Below, piece by piece: positions 36,693 through 47,823 of a stretch of 64,000 bases of DNA (its first letter is position 1; every line of letters begins with the position of its first letter). The notes below the pieces were generated by a model that saw only the letters and a program-made list of their open reading frames with translations, was not told the origin of the DNA and did no database searches. The translations under genes and the position numbers were made by a program. The DNA lies in assembly GCA_022606135.1 (NCBI GenBank), contig JABYQN010000019.1:248001-312000 (forward strand), in the 5' to 3' direction. Source of the DNA: Fomes fomentarius (Eukaryota > Basidiomycota > Agaricomycetes > Polyporales > Polyporaceae).

Positions 36693-36990
36693 GATGCCCG
36701 GGTACAAGAAAGAGACCGTTAAGCCAAGTACGAACTTTGCAGTATACCACGATGTGGCGTGTACGCCGCCTGGACTGACACAGATGTTTGTGGTCACCGA
36801 AGGGCAGCTTTCGATTGCGAACTGGGGTGGGTATGTGGGGGTCCATCACGCGTAGATTATTTTGCGACAGTGATACTGCCCGCCTCTGAGTCAGCCACCC
36901 GTTCACAGACCCTGGTTTAAGATTTAGCAGGTGCGTGGCCGATCATTCAGAGCGTACGGACGTTGAGTGATATGGCCGAGTGGAAGCAGA

Positions 36991-37271
36991 CGGAGTGGTT
37001 GTCGGACAGCTCTACGACGCTGTTTTCCTGCCAGCCCTCCGTCGGACGTCCACATCTCTTGCAATGCGAGTCCTGCACTAGTAGCTGTATAGGCGCGTTT
37101 GAATCCCTACGCTGTCGTACCTCGGGCACGCTGCATGGACTCTCTCGTCCTCTGCCAGGAACCAGAGGATGAGGACATTTCATGATAACGAATCGCGAGA
37201 GCGGGTAGCGGCGCGCGACTTGAAGCTTGACCAGTCGTGCCAAGCGCCCTCTGGCTGCACCCCATCGCAAA
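36991..37271 (+). repeat. degenerate 280-bp repeat, left copy
   Basis: This aligns with 39429-39708 over its whole length in the same orientation. Shared stretches include CGGAGTGGTTGTC, ACAGCTCTACGAC, GCGAGAGCGGGTAGC and CTCTGGCTGCACCCCATCGC. On the minus strand it reads as a fragment (VKLQVARRYPLSRFVI) resembling the C-terminal part of fungal F-box/LRR-type proteins, with frames broken differently in the two copies. That family link is weak. Confidence 0.6.
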
Positions 37272-37345
37272 TGCCCGAGGCAAGGAGAGGTAGAGATGAA
37301 CACACATGATGAGTGGGCCTCCTGGTCGCCGACGCTGACAACGTC

Positions 37346-37466
37346 GAGTGACTCGACGAAGTCGTGGATAGGGAAGTGATTGTGGTCGCGTTGGGTATGA
37401 TTCGTGAAGACCGAGGACTCTACCCTCCGAGGGAGACTGCGTGAAACGCATTTCTTGCCGCAGCAG
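37346..37466 (+). repeat. 120-bp repeat shared with 51618-51740
   Basis: GAAGTCGTGGATAGGGAAGTG, GGTCGCGTTGGGTATGATTC and TGCCGCAGCAG recur in the same order at 51618-51740. There they follow the long Crinkler-like gene; here they precede the short one. Confidence 0.6.
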
Positions 37467-37479
37467 CAAGAGGTATGGA

Positions 37480-37740
37480 TATCACAGGGGACCTCTTTGT
37501 ATGTTTCCCAAGATTACAGTATGATAAAATTGCGGTTAACAGAAAAAATGCTGGTCCCATGTTCCAGACGAAAACATATGGGGAACATGCTGAGAACATC
37601 GAGTATGATGCATATTTCCGGCATGTTTCCCTCTATGTTCTTTGAAGACACGATGGTCTTCCAATGTTTCAACAATTCTGTGATGCGAAGTACTACGGCA
37701 AAAGCATCTAGTCTTTTCACGCAACTTCTTTAGCATGTTA
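37480..37740 (+). other. AT-rich spacer with small inverted repeats
   Basis: This stretch is unlike its neighbours and absent from the sister locus near 49.9 kb. CATGTTCC/GGAACATG (near 37559 and 37581) and GGAACATGC/GCATGTTTCC (near 37581 and 37621) can form nested hairpins. No target duplication or clear ends were found, so I do not call it a transposon. Confidence 0.35.
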
Positions 37741-37867
37741 AGCTGAGTCAGAGCATGACTATTATCACCCTGCTATCACCAGTGACCACAGCGAGCGGTG
37801 ACCGGGCCGATGCGCTCAGCCACAGCGGAGTTTCAATGCTTCACAAGCCGCCTCCAATGCATCTAAC

Positions 37868-39065
37868 CCCTGTCTGACTCTGTCGTCCCACGAGTTCTTC
37901 AACGACGGAGTTCTCAACTGAAACTCCAATGGCGACCGCTGCTGAGCAGGCTAGACTCCCCAAGGTTAGACTCCCCACCTCCATCGACAGGGCAAAAATC
38001 TGGTCCCATTTCGATGTTCACGATACGGAGACCAATCAGCCCCCGCCTCCCGCGCTGAGCCCGCACTGCTTCTTCATCCAAGCCCCATCTGCCCATCCAA
38101 AGTGGATCAAATGGACAAAGCAGTATTTAGTCATAATCAACACTGCTCTCCCCTTGTGGACTCGTGATGAGCTTCGCGGCGCGTAAGTAACGTCCCGTTG
38201 TATAATAGCGTGCTCAACTCACTCAATGATTGCGTTAGGATCCCTTTGAGCTGCGACGCAATGAAACGAGCGCTGCAGCGCGCACTCGAGCGTTGGCCTC
38301 ATGAACCATTGGACATGCATACGGGAGTCATGGATTGTTTGCGCCGCGCCTATCCCGAGGAGCGTCCTCCCTCGGTCGAGGCTATGCTCGACACTATCCT
38401 AGACCGCGTCATCGGTATTGTCGGACCCATCGCACGCGACGTGTGCGGTGCTATGTTCAGTCTGACACGGCCAGAGCTACAACTGGAGGACGCAATTGGG
38501 AACATGTCCGCGAGCCGGTCTTTGTCCGCCGATGTCTCTAACCGCATTGTCTGCGTCTACCCGGAGGGTTTCCTGAGTGACGGCGAAGTCTCTAGCTGGG
38601 ACGTCACATTCCAATTTCGTTGGGTTCAAAAGATGGTAGTCGAGCGACTTGTGGAGAAGCATAGAGAGCAGATGGGTCTCTCCAATTCTCCTGCGGAGTC
38701 TCCTTACCCGATCGAGAACCTTGGTACCATAGCCTCGTACCTGACTCCTCGTGATTTCCTGATGTAGTAGATTATCAAATCATGGGCTCCATGAAACGTC
38801 CCCGGAGATTGGATGCAAGGAAGATTGAGCCGTGATGCACGGAAAGGCCCGACGTGGCGGGATTCGTATGATCTAGGAAACCTGGCGTCGCATATGGGTT
38901 CTATTACTTGTTCCCGGAGATTGATGCCGCCGGAGATTGATGCCGCAAGGAAGATCGACCGTGATGCATGTAGAGGCACAAGGTGGTTATTGAGCAAGGT
39001 TTAGAGGGGCTAGTATCCAGGATCGGAGTCTCGGAGCTGTCAGAGTATGAATCCGATCTTATGGC
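37868..39065 (+). repeat. segmental copy A of the Crinkler-like locus
   Basis: This corresponds to 49933-51607, with near-identical sequence over the C-terminal coding part and the 3' flank (GGAGATTGATG, GAGCTGTCAGAGTATGA, TCCGATCTTATGG). A roughly 650-bp segment encoding the P-loop is missing here. The 3' flank carries a perfect 16-bp tandem duplication CGGAGATTGATGCCGC at 38915-38930 and 38931-38946. Confidence 0.8.
37929..38767 (+). CDS. truncated Crinkler-like protein lacking the P-loop
   Basis: Exons 37929-38182 and 38239-38767 give 260 residues. The start MATAAEQARLPKV matches the second ATG region of the long homologue (MATAAEQVES). It jumps directly to IDRAKIWSHFDV, so the Walker A and strand region are gone while the frame is kept. 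The rest is nearly identical to the long copy: SPHCFFIQAPS, WIKWTKQYLVII, IPLSCDAMKRALQRALERW, CLRRAYPEERPPSVEAML and SLSADVSNRIVCVYPEGFL. It cannot hydrolyse ATP by itself. It could be a dead fragment or a short form acting on the full-length protein; only the intact frame argues for the latter. A degenerate 280-bp repeat flanks it on both sides. Confidence 0.6.
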
Positions 39066-39077
39066 AACCTAGGGTGT

Positions 39078-39345
39078 TGGCTTGAAAGCTCTCAGCCCCA
39101 GCCCCTTGTTGCGTTTCAAGCTCACTGCACTGCGCGGTGGTACTCGCTCTCAGGCTATAAGTGATCAGTAGACCGTTACTATAGACTTGCCTCTCCAACG
39201 TTCTACATACCATGAGTCACTATACATAAGGGGAGTGCTGACAACAGTGCTGTCGAAAACCACGGTCAAGATGGTCCGGCTCATGTTCTCACGCAATATT
39301 AGCCCTGGGTTTCCTCGTCTCGGAAATTATTTTGCGGTATTCTTT
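39078..39345 (+). repeat. dispersed repeat, uninterrupted copy
   Basis: This matches 17140-17292 plus 18553-18640. Shared landmarks are GGCTTGAAAGCT, CACTGCACTGCGCGGTGGTACT, CAACGTTCTACAT, GAAAACCACGGTC and CGTCTCGGAAATTATTTTGC. It shows what the 17-kb locus looked like before the hAT insertion. Confidence 0.6.
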
Positions 39346-39428
39346 TCTACACATACACCCTATTATCGTTCTCAGCAGGGGCGGGGTCGCTGAGTCATAA
39401 GTAAAATTACATATAGACGAGTCGACGG

Positions 39429-39708
39429 CGGAGTGGTTGTCCAACAGCTCTACGACACTGCTTTCCTGCCAGTCCTCCATCTACGTTTCCCGCAACATGA
39501 TGCCTGCACTAACCGCGCTGTATAGACGCGTTTGATTTCCTGCACTTCGTACTCGCACACGCTGCATGGCCCTTCTAGTCCCCTGAACCGGAGGATGAGG
39601 GCAGTTCACGATCACAAATTGCGAGAGCGGGTAGCCTGCGGTGGCGCGCAATTTTACCAGTTGCAGAAAGCGGGTCCTCATTGCACTCTGGCTGCACCCC
39701 ATCGCAAA
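39429..39708 (+). repeat. degenerate 280-bp repeat, right copy
   Basis: Direct-orientation partner of 36991-37271. The two copies are about 2.2 kb apart and flank the truncated Crinkler-like gene. Confidence 0.6.
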
Positions 39709-40309
39709 GTAGGTTATCAGTATATCGGATGTATCCGCAGATACATTCGCTATACAGTGGCCTTGTTCCAGTCAATTTTTTATTCTCTGGTTGTGTCAGA
39801 AGCATATGGATAGCCTCGTGTCGACGAGGTACGTCGGCGGCGGTGAGTTGTGCGGTGTCCGTCGGTGAGCGCCTTCGAATCGGTGAGCGCTTCGACTACC
39901 AAATGCGGCCGAATGCAGATCTAGATGCCACATCACCGCCCTACAGAAGTTACCGCCCGTCTCGCCTTGGTATGGTACGGTCCGCGGCGCTCTAGTAGCA
40001 TGGCCTACCACCCGCTCCCAACTGCTAGTCGGGACTTGCGTCCGCCCCGTCCAGCGCCCAGCCCATACTGTCGTGGTGCGCAGCCCCGTTCCGCCCTACC
40101 ACCCCACCCCGGCTCGCCAGACCACCCCTATCCGCCGCCTGGTACGACATCGTGATTTACGCTCCATTTTTGGGCATGATGGGCGAGCTGATGTATTTGC
40201 GAGAGGTTCATATCCCTCGCGGATACACCTGCTATGCTGAATCTGCTCTCGGTGTCTGCATGGACCCGGTTGCTTAGGTACTATCCGGAAAATAGCAACA
40301 TGCACTCTA
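39709..40309. other. intergenic
   Basis: No gene seen. CCGCCC-rich sequence at about 40010-40140 is low in complexity. Confidence 0.4.
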
Positions 40310-40436
40310 ATCAACCAGTCTTGATGATAGATATCTGCAGAGTGTGCGTATGTTTGATTTTAACGTTCTCTCGTGTCCGTTTCTCCCTAGGATACAAGGG
40401 TTTTCCGGTGACGAATGTTTTCCGCAGCTATCTGTA

Positions 40437-40446
40437 TATCCGGATA
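40437..40446. promoter_or_regulatory. TATCCGGATA palindrome, -190 of copy A first gene
   Basis: Perfect 10-bp palindrome, 188-197 bp before ATG 40634. The same palindrome is at 187-196 bp before the homologous ATG 59409. Confidence 0.45.
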
Positions 40447-40633
40447 CTGTTTATCTTCACATAGCGGCGCGCACCTCGCGCCGCAAAAGGCATGATTGCC
40501 CAGATAGATATGAAGAAAGGTCACGATCATTCAAAGCTTCCTTGAAGGCATCTGGTCCACCCCAACAAGTTCCTCAGCTGCGCTCATTCATCTGTCCCTC
40601 CATACAATAGCGGATCGACCCTTGAAGTAGGCC

Positions 40634-41024
40634 ATGTCAGACATTACAGACAATGCTTACACCGGTCAACTCGCTGAGGACGGAATGGAAGTAATTACTC
40701 CGCACCCTGACCCCGACCACGACCCCGGTGCGGCTCACCTCTACTACTAGTACTCGAGACAGCTCATGTCATGAACTTTTCCCCAACACAGATTATGACC
40801 CATCCCTTGTCGCCGCTCACGGCCTAGTAGCCGTCTACTGCGGTGGTCCAGGTGATCCCAGTCATGACACATTTTACCCATTTCAATCGCCCGGCGAGAG
40901 CTCCCCCGAATGTCTACAAGTCGGAACAGACGAAGGCATGGAGGTGGCCAGCACTAACGTCGAGGCGGGTCAGGCTGACGCAGTGTACGAGAGTGAAGGC
41001 GCCGATCCTCTGGGGACCGAGTGA
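40634..41024 (+). pseudogene. broken copy of acidic hypothetical protein (see 59409)
   Basis: It begins MSDITDNAYTGQLAEDGMEV, parallel to the intact sister. Relative to the sister it has three extra bases creating an in-frame TAG (about 40750) and a one-base loss giving TGA shortly after. The downstream sequence still encodes the acidic C-terminal half (GGPGDPSHDTFYPFQSP, EGMEVASTNVEAGQADAVY) in another frame. Function of the family is unknown. Confidence 0.7.
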
Positions 41025-41211
41025 GGCCTTGTGTACGTCTGTGCATGTTCTCCCCTTGAATTGACGAGGTGACTGATTGATGTGATACAGGTCAGCGTCG
41101 TGGTATCTGTGGGTAACTTCATGTGGAGTGTGGAAGTGGATGGCTGGTAATGAAAATTGCGTCAATCATATTTCATTTCCACATTTCTCTCTAGCGGGGC
41201 TTCACTGAAGG

Positions 41212-41225
41212 CGCGCTAGCGCGCT
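41212..41225. repeat. 14-bp perfect palindrome GCGCGCTAGCGCGC
   Basis: Self-complementary GC-rich sequence inside duplication copy A, absent at the homologous place in copy B (near 60055). No role can be assigned. Confidence 0.5.
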
Positions 41226-43084
41226 CTTTATGGGTTGAAGGCCCGAGAGTCTGAGTGCCTACTCAACCTGTATGATGTATACGGCCCAAGGATTTGACTT
41301 GATCATGAGAATGGAGTGATAGGTCGTATCGAGAGCTTTTCTGCATCCGGAGTCGCGACTTGGTCTACGATGACGCCATGATGCTGTGCAAGTGTAGCCT
41401 AAGTGCGATGGGCAGACCCCCGAGCAGGGTTGCTGCGACGTGGGTACCTGAAGAACGATCAGAGTCAATTGTGGTAAACTTCGGAAGCACAGTCCGGGAA
41501 CTTGACTACACACCCGATAGAAGCGGGTGCTTAACTTTGAAATCAACGCAAATCTGGCGCAGATCCGTTCGACGCTCAGTGTGTTCTTGTAGTCATCCGA
41601 GTCGATCTTGACCAACACAAGTTCAGGCGCCTTTGCGGTAGACAGGACCAGAGTCAGCGCACCAATGTTGCTGTAAGTCCACTTTCAAGGCTAGAACAAT
41701 GCCTCCGCATGCAAGAGATTTACTGAGGAGATAGCGTGCTACGTCCGCTAAGGCGGAGGTCGGAGCACGAAATCCTGAGCGGAGAAGGCGGCTTGTTCCG
41801 AGCCTCAAGCTCATGAGTCCGCAAGTTGGCCCCGCTTGCACCTGGTCTAGACCTTCGTTTAACTGTGCCGTGTCCGAGGCTGCTCTAACATCACGTGCTG
41901 GCCAGCCCGTCTACGCTGGGCAAGAGGACGGGTGAGGAATGAGTGGGTCCTTTCTCCTTGTGAGTTGCCTCCTCTTACGTTTAGTGCGATCGCCAATCCA
42001 TCTACCGTTGGAGTATCTTCGTTCATACTGCGTATAACAACTACGCCTCGTTAGGATGCGTATGGTTGGCCGTCGGTGCGTACTTCAAGTTATGATGATT
42101 CATGTCGTAATTGATCAAAGAGGATCACATAATTATAGATGGTGTTACAATCGCTTGCTCCTTGTTCCGGATATCTAGTTCTACTCACTGCTCGTCGGCA
42201 CGCGAGTGAAGAAGCCCAGCATGGAAGTGGTCTGTAGCTTCCCGCACCGCGATCAGTGAGTCATTTTCCTTTTTCTTCTCCTTCTACTGTTTCTGTCTGG
42301 TCTCGGGGAGCCCAAGAACGTCTCCTACACGCGCCTTGAGCCCCGCTCTGCCTAGAAGGGAAGGCGGAGACAGGAGGGCTGCCTTCTAGAACAGGGCAGC
42401 ACCTCGAATACAATGACATGGACGTTGCCCGTCTTCAAGCCGCTTGCACACGGATGCTCCCTTGCGGGGAGGCGCCGGAGTCGCAATTGATGAGTGAGGA
42501 TGCACTGGTGCTCTGGCCTCCTGCCGTCGCAGTCAATGAGCCATCCGAATTTTCCCATCAGCGCCCACTCTCTGCGAATAACTCCCGTTCGAGATCGACG
42601 TCATGGATAATCCGAGTTGCGCATCTCGCCTCCCGTCAGGCGAGGACACAATGACGGACGGAGTGTCTGGATCCTATCGCGTATTAATGCACACACTTCG
42701 GCCACTGTAGCCGCCGCCGCTATCCATCCGTCGTAGTTAGAGGCGCTACAAGCCCCATGTACATACCATGGTGTGTATGTTTAGTATCCATGTATCTGGA
42801 TGAACTTCAGTCCTGAAGGCCTGACTACTTGACTCGGGAGTGTGAAGAGACTGTGCCGGCAAGCATCCGGCGCCGGGTGTGGCCTGGGCTGATCTCAGAA
42901 TGATATCTAAGAAAGTCACCCCAGCATACCTCACCCTCCACCGGAGTACGAAGATCTCAATGCGTGAGTTCTTTTGATCCATGAACTCGTGGTGGCATGG
43001 TATGCTCTCGCACCAAATATGGTCACGATCACAAAGGCATAGTCAGACCATGAAAAACAATCTCTGAACATGTCCACATTTGAA

Positions 43085-43330
43085 CTTGGTCAGGCCCCTT
43101 ACACCTTCGCCGTGCGGCGCGTCACTCCTCACAGCGGTTCGCGGCTCACTCGTGTCACAATTCGCCGCACTCTCATGGCGGGTCGCGGCACAATCAGCCG
43201 CGTCTCACTGGCGGCGCGTCGCGGCAGCTCGCGTAAAGTCGCGGCGGTTCGCGTTAGTGTCTGTTTGCCCCGCGGGCAGGCGGTCCAACCCCCGGGGGAA
43301 ACGAGATCGGCACTGGGCGTTAGCTGAAGC
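43085..43330. repeat. GC-rich insertion with TCGCGGC repeats, copy A only
   Basis: The segment contains many variants of GGCGNGTCGCGGC and CGCGGTTCGCG. It ends near CCCCGCGGGCAGG and CCCCCGGGGG. Copy B lacks it (between about 61775 and 61830). Composition and clustered short repeats fit a small non-autonomous element, but I could not identify terminal repeats or a target duplication. Confidence 0.45.
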
Positions 43331-43623
43331 AGATATCTATCATGCTCCACTCAGACCAGCCATTACAGGTACCGTGTATGCGCGAAGGCGGATCTCTACT
43401 CTCCATGTTGTCCCGCAAGACGCGGCGCACGACTATCCGGATGAGAATGTGCACGTAAGTCAAGGATGCAAGACACGACTATAAAGCTTTACTGTCCGTC
43501 ATGCTGGGTATTCCATCCCCGTGGGCAAGTGTGTATATCAAATCGAGAGTAAGGCTCTTTGCTGCTGCTGTCTCGTATACGACGCTGATACTGATACTCC
43601 TTTTACCAGAGTATTCTCTCGCT

Positions 43624-44095
43624 ATGTCAAGTGTTCACCGCGATGCTGATAAGATTTCGACCGACACGACACATGACGACCCTAGTAGAAACGAATATCA
43701 GGTTGAGTGTATGATGGCTTTTTCACTCGAAGTCCTCACCCGCCCTCACGGAGCCTCTGTTTCGTAGCTTTCGCCGTGGCGTGCCACCGTCCACTGTGCC
43801 CTCCCAGTGTCACTGCAGGCCCAGGAATTGCCGATTTTTGCGGGGCAGATACAGAGTCCGACGATACGGAGAGAAGTTGCAACATCTGCGATCATGACTT
43901 CTCCCTCTCGTGCACCGCGATATGTACACGCTCCTCGACCCCAAGGAGATCGAAGCGGATCGGACCCCTGCTACATTGGATCTTCCACCCCGTGCGATTG
44001 AAGCCCAACCGACCTCATATCTTGAAGAAGGTGAAATCGAGGAGCGCGTCCACGATCCTGCATCGGAGGGAGACAGTGAGCAGGCGCTTGATTAG
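43624..44095 (+). pseudogene. decayed hypothetical gene, duplication copy A
   Basis: The first exon MSSVHRDADKISTDTTHDD...PHGASVS and a final acidic stretch (ATLDLPPRAIEAQP, EEGEIEERVHDPASE, EQALD-TAG at 44095) match copy B. Between them the frame PGIADFCGADTESDDTERS is shared. One base missing at about 43901 (CTTCTCCC against CTTACTCCC in copy B) breaks the frame into LVHRDMYTLLDPKE. Function unknown. Confidence 0.55.
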
Positions 44096-44280
44096 AGAGG
44101 CCAAGAGCGGCATCCGTACGTGACATCATTTCCGCGCATTGGTAAATGTTCGATCAACCTTCCCCAGGGAGTCTTCAACACATGGAGGAATCCCGCGTTA
44201 TAGCCCTCGGGATAGTGCAGTGGTGGGACATTAGCGCTTAATTTACGTGGACACTCTTCAGGTAGTCCAGACGGACTATA

Positions 44281-44794
44281 TGGTACGTGTTGTCGTATCG
44301 CTGTTGTATCGCAACACATCACCCTCGACTCGGCGGAAATGATTTGAGTCCGCGCGAACCCCGGGCCAGCTGTGGTGTCTATGCCAGTCATTGAATATAT
44401 TCTTTAAGTCTAGCTTGGCAACCACCCAGACATCGTCAGCAGTCTTAGTGGAGACTGAGGAGGAATGGCTAGATCTGGTTGTAGCTTCTTTCAAGACTCC
44501 GAGTCGGAGCCACTGCTGGCGTGAAGACTCAGTGCTGCGCCAACGCGGACCGTGGCCCGTCCACCGCCATGTGCGATGAAGGAACACGCATGGGGCGCGC
44601 CGCCTCGTTGTGCTGACCTCCCAATCGAATCCAGCAAAGCTTCCCCTGAGATCCTCGACACTTCTCTGACGAACAGGAAGTCGTTCTCAAGCATTCGCTG
44701 CTTACGGAGCAGATGCCGCACTCCGCATGTTTGTCCGCCTCGAGTGAAGACGATGGCAAGCACGGCGGAGTCTTCTATCACGGATATCTACTGA
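44281..44794 (+). pseudogene. decayed hypothetical gene fragment, copy A
   Basis: Matches 62891-63390 in copy B: SAVLVETEEEW, LRQRGPW, WGAPPRCADLPIESSK, PEILDTSLT. The frame changes between these blocks, so no continuous protein is possible without frameshifts. Function unknown. Confidence 0.5.
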
Positions 44795-45423
44795 GCACAT
44801 TCTCGCAGTTGCATCGACACGCCTTTGCCTGCGCTATTTGGGGCTGTTGTGACAACTTTCGCTTTCAAGACATGGCAGATATCCAGATATTCTAGATTGC
44901 TCCCGATAGTCGCTCAATCACCACTCCGCCATCTTCTCCCACATCGGTCTCTTCCCTTCGTCGACAGGACATCTTCAAGTTGTTCAGCAGTTGTTTCATG
45001 AGACGATGTGCACTGATTTGTCATGAGTGCTTAGTAGGGCCCATCCGAGGTTCATGCTGTGCGCGTCATGGTGTAATAATGTCATGGTATGTTTCACACG
45101 AGGTAAGCTTCTCGGCGTTTTGGATATCTCAAACTAAGGTGTGGCATCCTCTTACGTAAACTCTGGATAGACTGGGAATCTCGGCTGCTGCCAGACGCTC
45201 AGACAGGAGAACGCTGGATATCCGGTATGGCGAATCCGAGCATCCCTTATAGTCTCAAGACGATGTCGTTCAATACACAACTTACATTCCTGGTTCTACG
45301 TCGCACTGTATACCAGGCTTGCTCCTAATCTCCACGTCGTACGCCCGATTCCACACAACCTCACAGTTGACAAACACGCACTCTGGACTATCACTCTTCA
45401 CTCGCAACCCTCGATACATCAAA

Positions 45424-46245
45424 ATGGATATGGATTCCATGTCTTTGGGTGGTTGCGCGTCTTTAGGCCTTCTCAATGAATACTACGACGACGAGTGGTA
45501 CATGAAGACAATGCTGTCCGACCCAAGTGGTAGTATCGACTTTGCTGCTGTGTATGGCAAGCCACATCTAGAACGTACCAGTAATGACAATGACCCGAGC
45601 TCTCTAAAGTTAGCATTCCTCACGCGTTCTATTATGCGTTCGACAGGTTAACCCCTTTCCTTTATGTAGAACACCTGCCCCGGTGCAATCGGCTCATCGC
45701 CCTGGTGGCGATACTGCCCTTGAATACTCAGAGGACGAGCATTCTCCACGTCAAACCGTGTGCGATGGGGTAGCGCTACCTCAGGATACCATATATGAGA
45801 ACGCCACTCCGACAGCCCTTCCGGTGGTGGTTACCGAAAGTCCATTGTATTCCCCACCAGCGGTGATGGAGAGGCCCAGTGTTCCACCACGCCTAAAAAT
45901 CGACGTCACATCGTCCTCCTCGACAGTTGTGAATACTTCGGCCGCCTCTGTTAGGCGCCACAGAATCTGCGTGCGGAATCGCGGACCTAGACGGTCAACT
46001 CGATCCTACTTACAACCTGTATGGCCTTTCATCGCTTCCGAAATAGACAGCACTTACGGAGGCTGCTTTATCATTTCCAGGTTGCGAACGGCCGAGATTC
46101 TACAACTAGGCTGTTCATTCGCCGTGCCAATTGCGCAGGCGCCAAGTCATGCGCCCTTAGGCGTCCGCCCACGGCATTCCCTAGGACAAGAAGCGTGACG
46201 AAAGAAACGACGTATGTTTCATCACGTACTAGATTCGTGAAATGA
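45424..46245 (+). CDS. hypothetical gene at right edge of duplication copy A
   Basis: The ATG at 45424 opens MDMDSMSLGGCASLGLLNEYYDDEWYMKT..., which runs to a TAA at 45651. A second coding-like stretch (45683-46040) is rich in S/T/P and ends VRRHRICVRNRGPRRSTRSY. A third overlapping frame continues to about 46245. No spliced model joins all three cleanly, so the gene may be broken. The promoter (45095-45423) is part of the 5-kb duplication, and its counterpart ends exactly at the window edge. A sister of this gene should therefore start just beyond base 64000. No domain recognised. Confidence 0.4.
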
Positions 46246-47823
46246 TAGTTCACCTTTCTCTAAGACCCAGCTTTATCTCTTCGAATTACTCGTATAACGA
46301 GACACCATCCATCATGCACATATTTGCCTTATTACTCTCTGCAGTTAAGATAACATTCATGTGGCACTTCATTTGTAAAACGCGGTCGTTGTGGCGATCA
46401 AGAAATCCTGATGGTGCTACTCGTGAGTTGTCGATGTCTACCCACTCTCTTCACTGTACACTCACTAGCGGCTTCAAAAGGGCACCAGGGAAATATATTC
46501 ACCGTAAAAGAATACCTGACGTATCTTCATCCATGCCTACGCAGCTTGATGGGAGACGGCGCGTCGTCTTGGTTCTTTGCATTTGTGATCATGTTATGCT
46601 TCCTATGCTACTCGCAATGCACCGTATTGTCTAGTCGAGCTGCGGGCATCCGGGCCTATCATTCAATGTATACGTATAGCTATATGCCTGTATGTTGCTT
46701 CGAAATACATCCCGCTTGATTCTGCAATAGAGCATTGCTGGTGCGACCTTAGGTCGGTGAGCTCTTGCGTCTCTTGGTGTTGTGGAAGTGCTGGCCCCAA
46801 TTCACTGACGGAAGATACTAGGACCATTCGTTTGTTGGATTTTCCCCCGCACAGTACGTAACGTAACAATTCCAGAAAGATCAAAGCTTGGACGTCGAGT
46901 GGCGAGAGAAACAACAACTGAACTCGAGAGTCGGTAGTCGACAGTTTGAACATCGATCGAGATGTCGCACGGAGGTGAATACGGCGTAGTATGAGCTTCA
47001 TGCTTAGGTCTACGTATACGAGCTCATATATCTACAAATGTTTGAACCAGCCTGACCCACTGTACTACAGATGAAACATCACCAGAATGACGAAAGTGCG
47101 ATGTATGTTAAGCGAGCTGTTAGCTGGCACCCAGTCTCCATACGTGGGTTGGAGTACACTCGGTCTAGAATATATGACTGGCATTAAGGTGTTTGTGTCC
47201 ATTCCCGATACCCTGATTCTCGACACACACATGTCTATAGCTCAGGTCAGCAGTGGCAGTGAGCGGAAACATGGACGGGTGGAGACATACTTCATCTGCC
47301 GGTGGCGGAAGTAAGTCTTATGGTCATCCACGGTGGTGTTCGTCTCCCACGGACTATCAAGGAGGAGGCTAGTTGGTGACCGTTCGTCGGTATCTTGATC
47401 ACTACTCTTTGCCCTCCGATGGCATTGGCAGAGCCGGGGAGAATCGGGCCCGACTACAGAACTGTGACATCAGAGTGTGAGCTTGAGAATGAGTCTAGAC
47501 AAGAGAAAAGTAGTTGGTTGACTTGGACAGGATGGCGGGAACTGCAGCACGCCGGATGAAGGTCGAAGGACAAGAAACAGAGGAGGGAGCAAAGTAAAGT
47601 GTGCATGTCGAGGAATGGTGACGGACAGCTCGCAAGGAGCTTGAGTCAATCGCTCTGTCCAGGAGGTTTCCTATATCATTCTCAGACCGTGCACGGACCC
47701 AGCCTCAACTGCCAAGCCGCGATCATTGCCGGAGCTTCGTCATAAACCAATTCCGCGCGCGGATGTGCTTGTCACATCCGACCCCGCTTGTGAATGCCCC
47801 AGCCTAGCCTCGCATAGCATGAC
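46246..47823. other. no supportable gene
   Basis: Weak open frames near 46411-46719 and 47087-47314 show no recognisable motif. I see no repeat or structured element. Confidence 0.4.

Larger units (their letters stand above)
40310..45420 (+). repeat. 5-kb segmental duplication, copy A
   Basis: This aligns collinearly with 59110-64000. Anchors include TAGATATCTGCAGAGTGT (40328) with 59138, ATGTCAGACA (40634) with 59409, and TTGCTGCGACGTG (41429) with 60146. Others are TGGTCTAGAC (41846) with 60569, MSSVHRDADK-type start (43624) with 62244, and GTATACCAGGCTTGCTCCTAA (45308) with 63880. Divergence is moderate with many small indels. Copy A also has a GC-rich insertion at about 43085-43330. Confidence 0.85.

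Noticed and set aside
37404..37733. Plus-strand open frame of 109 codons
   Set aside because: It spans the edge of a repeat and the AT-rich hairpin segment; no start context and no similarity.
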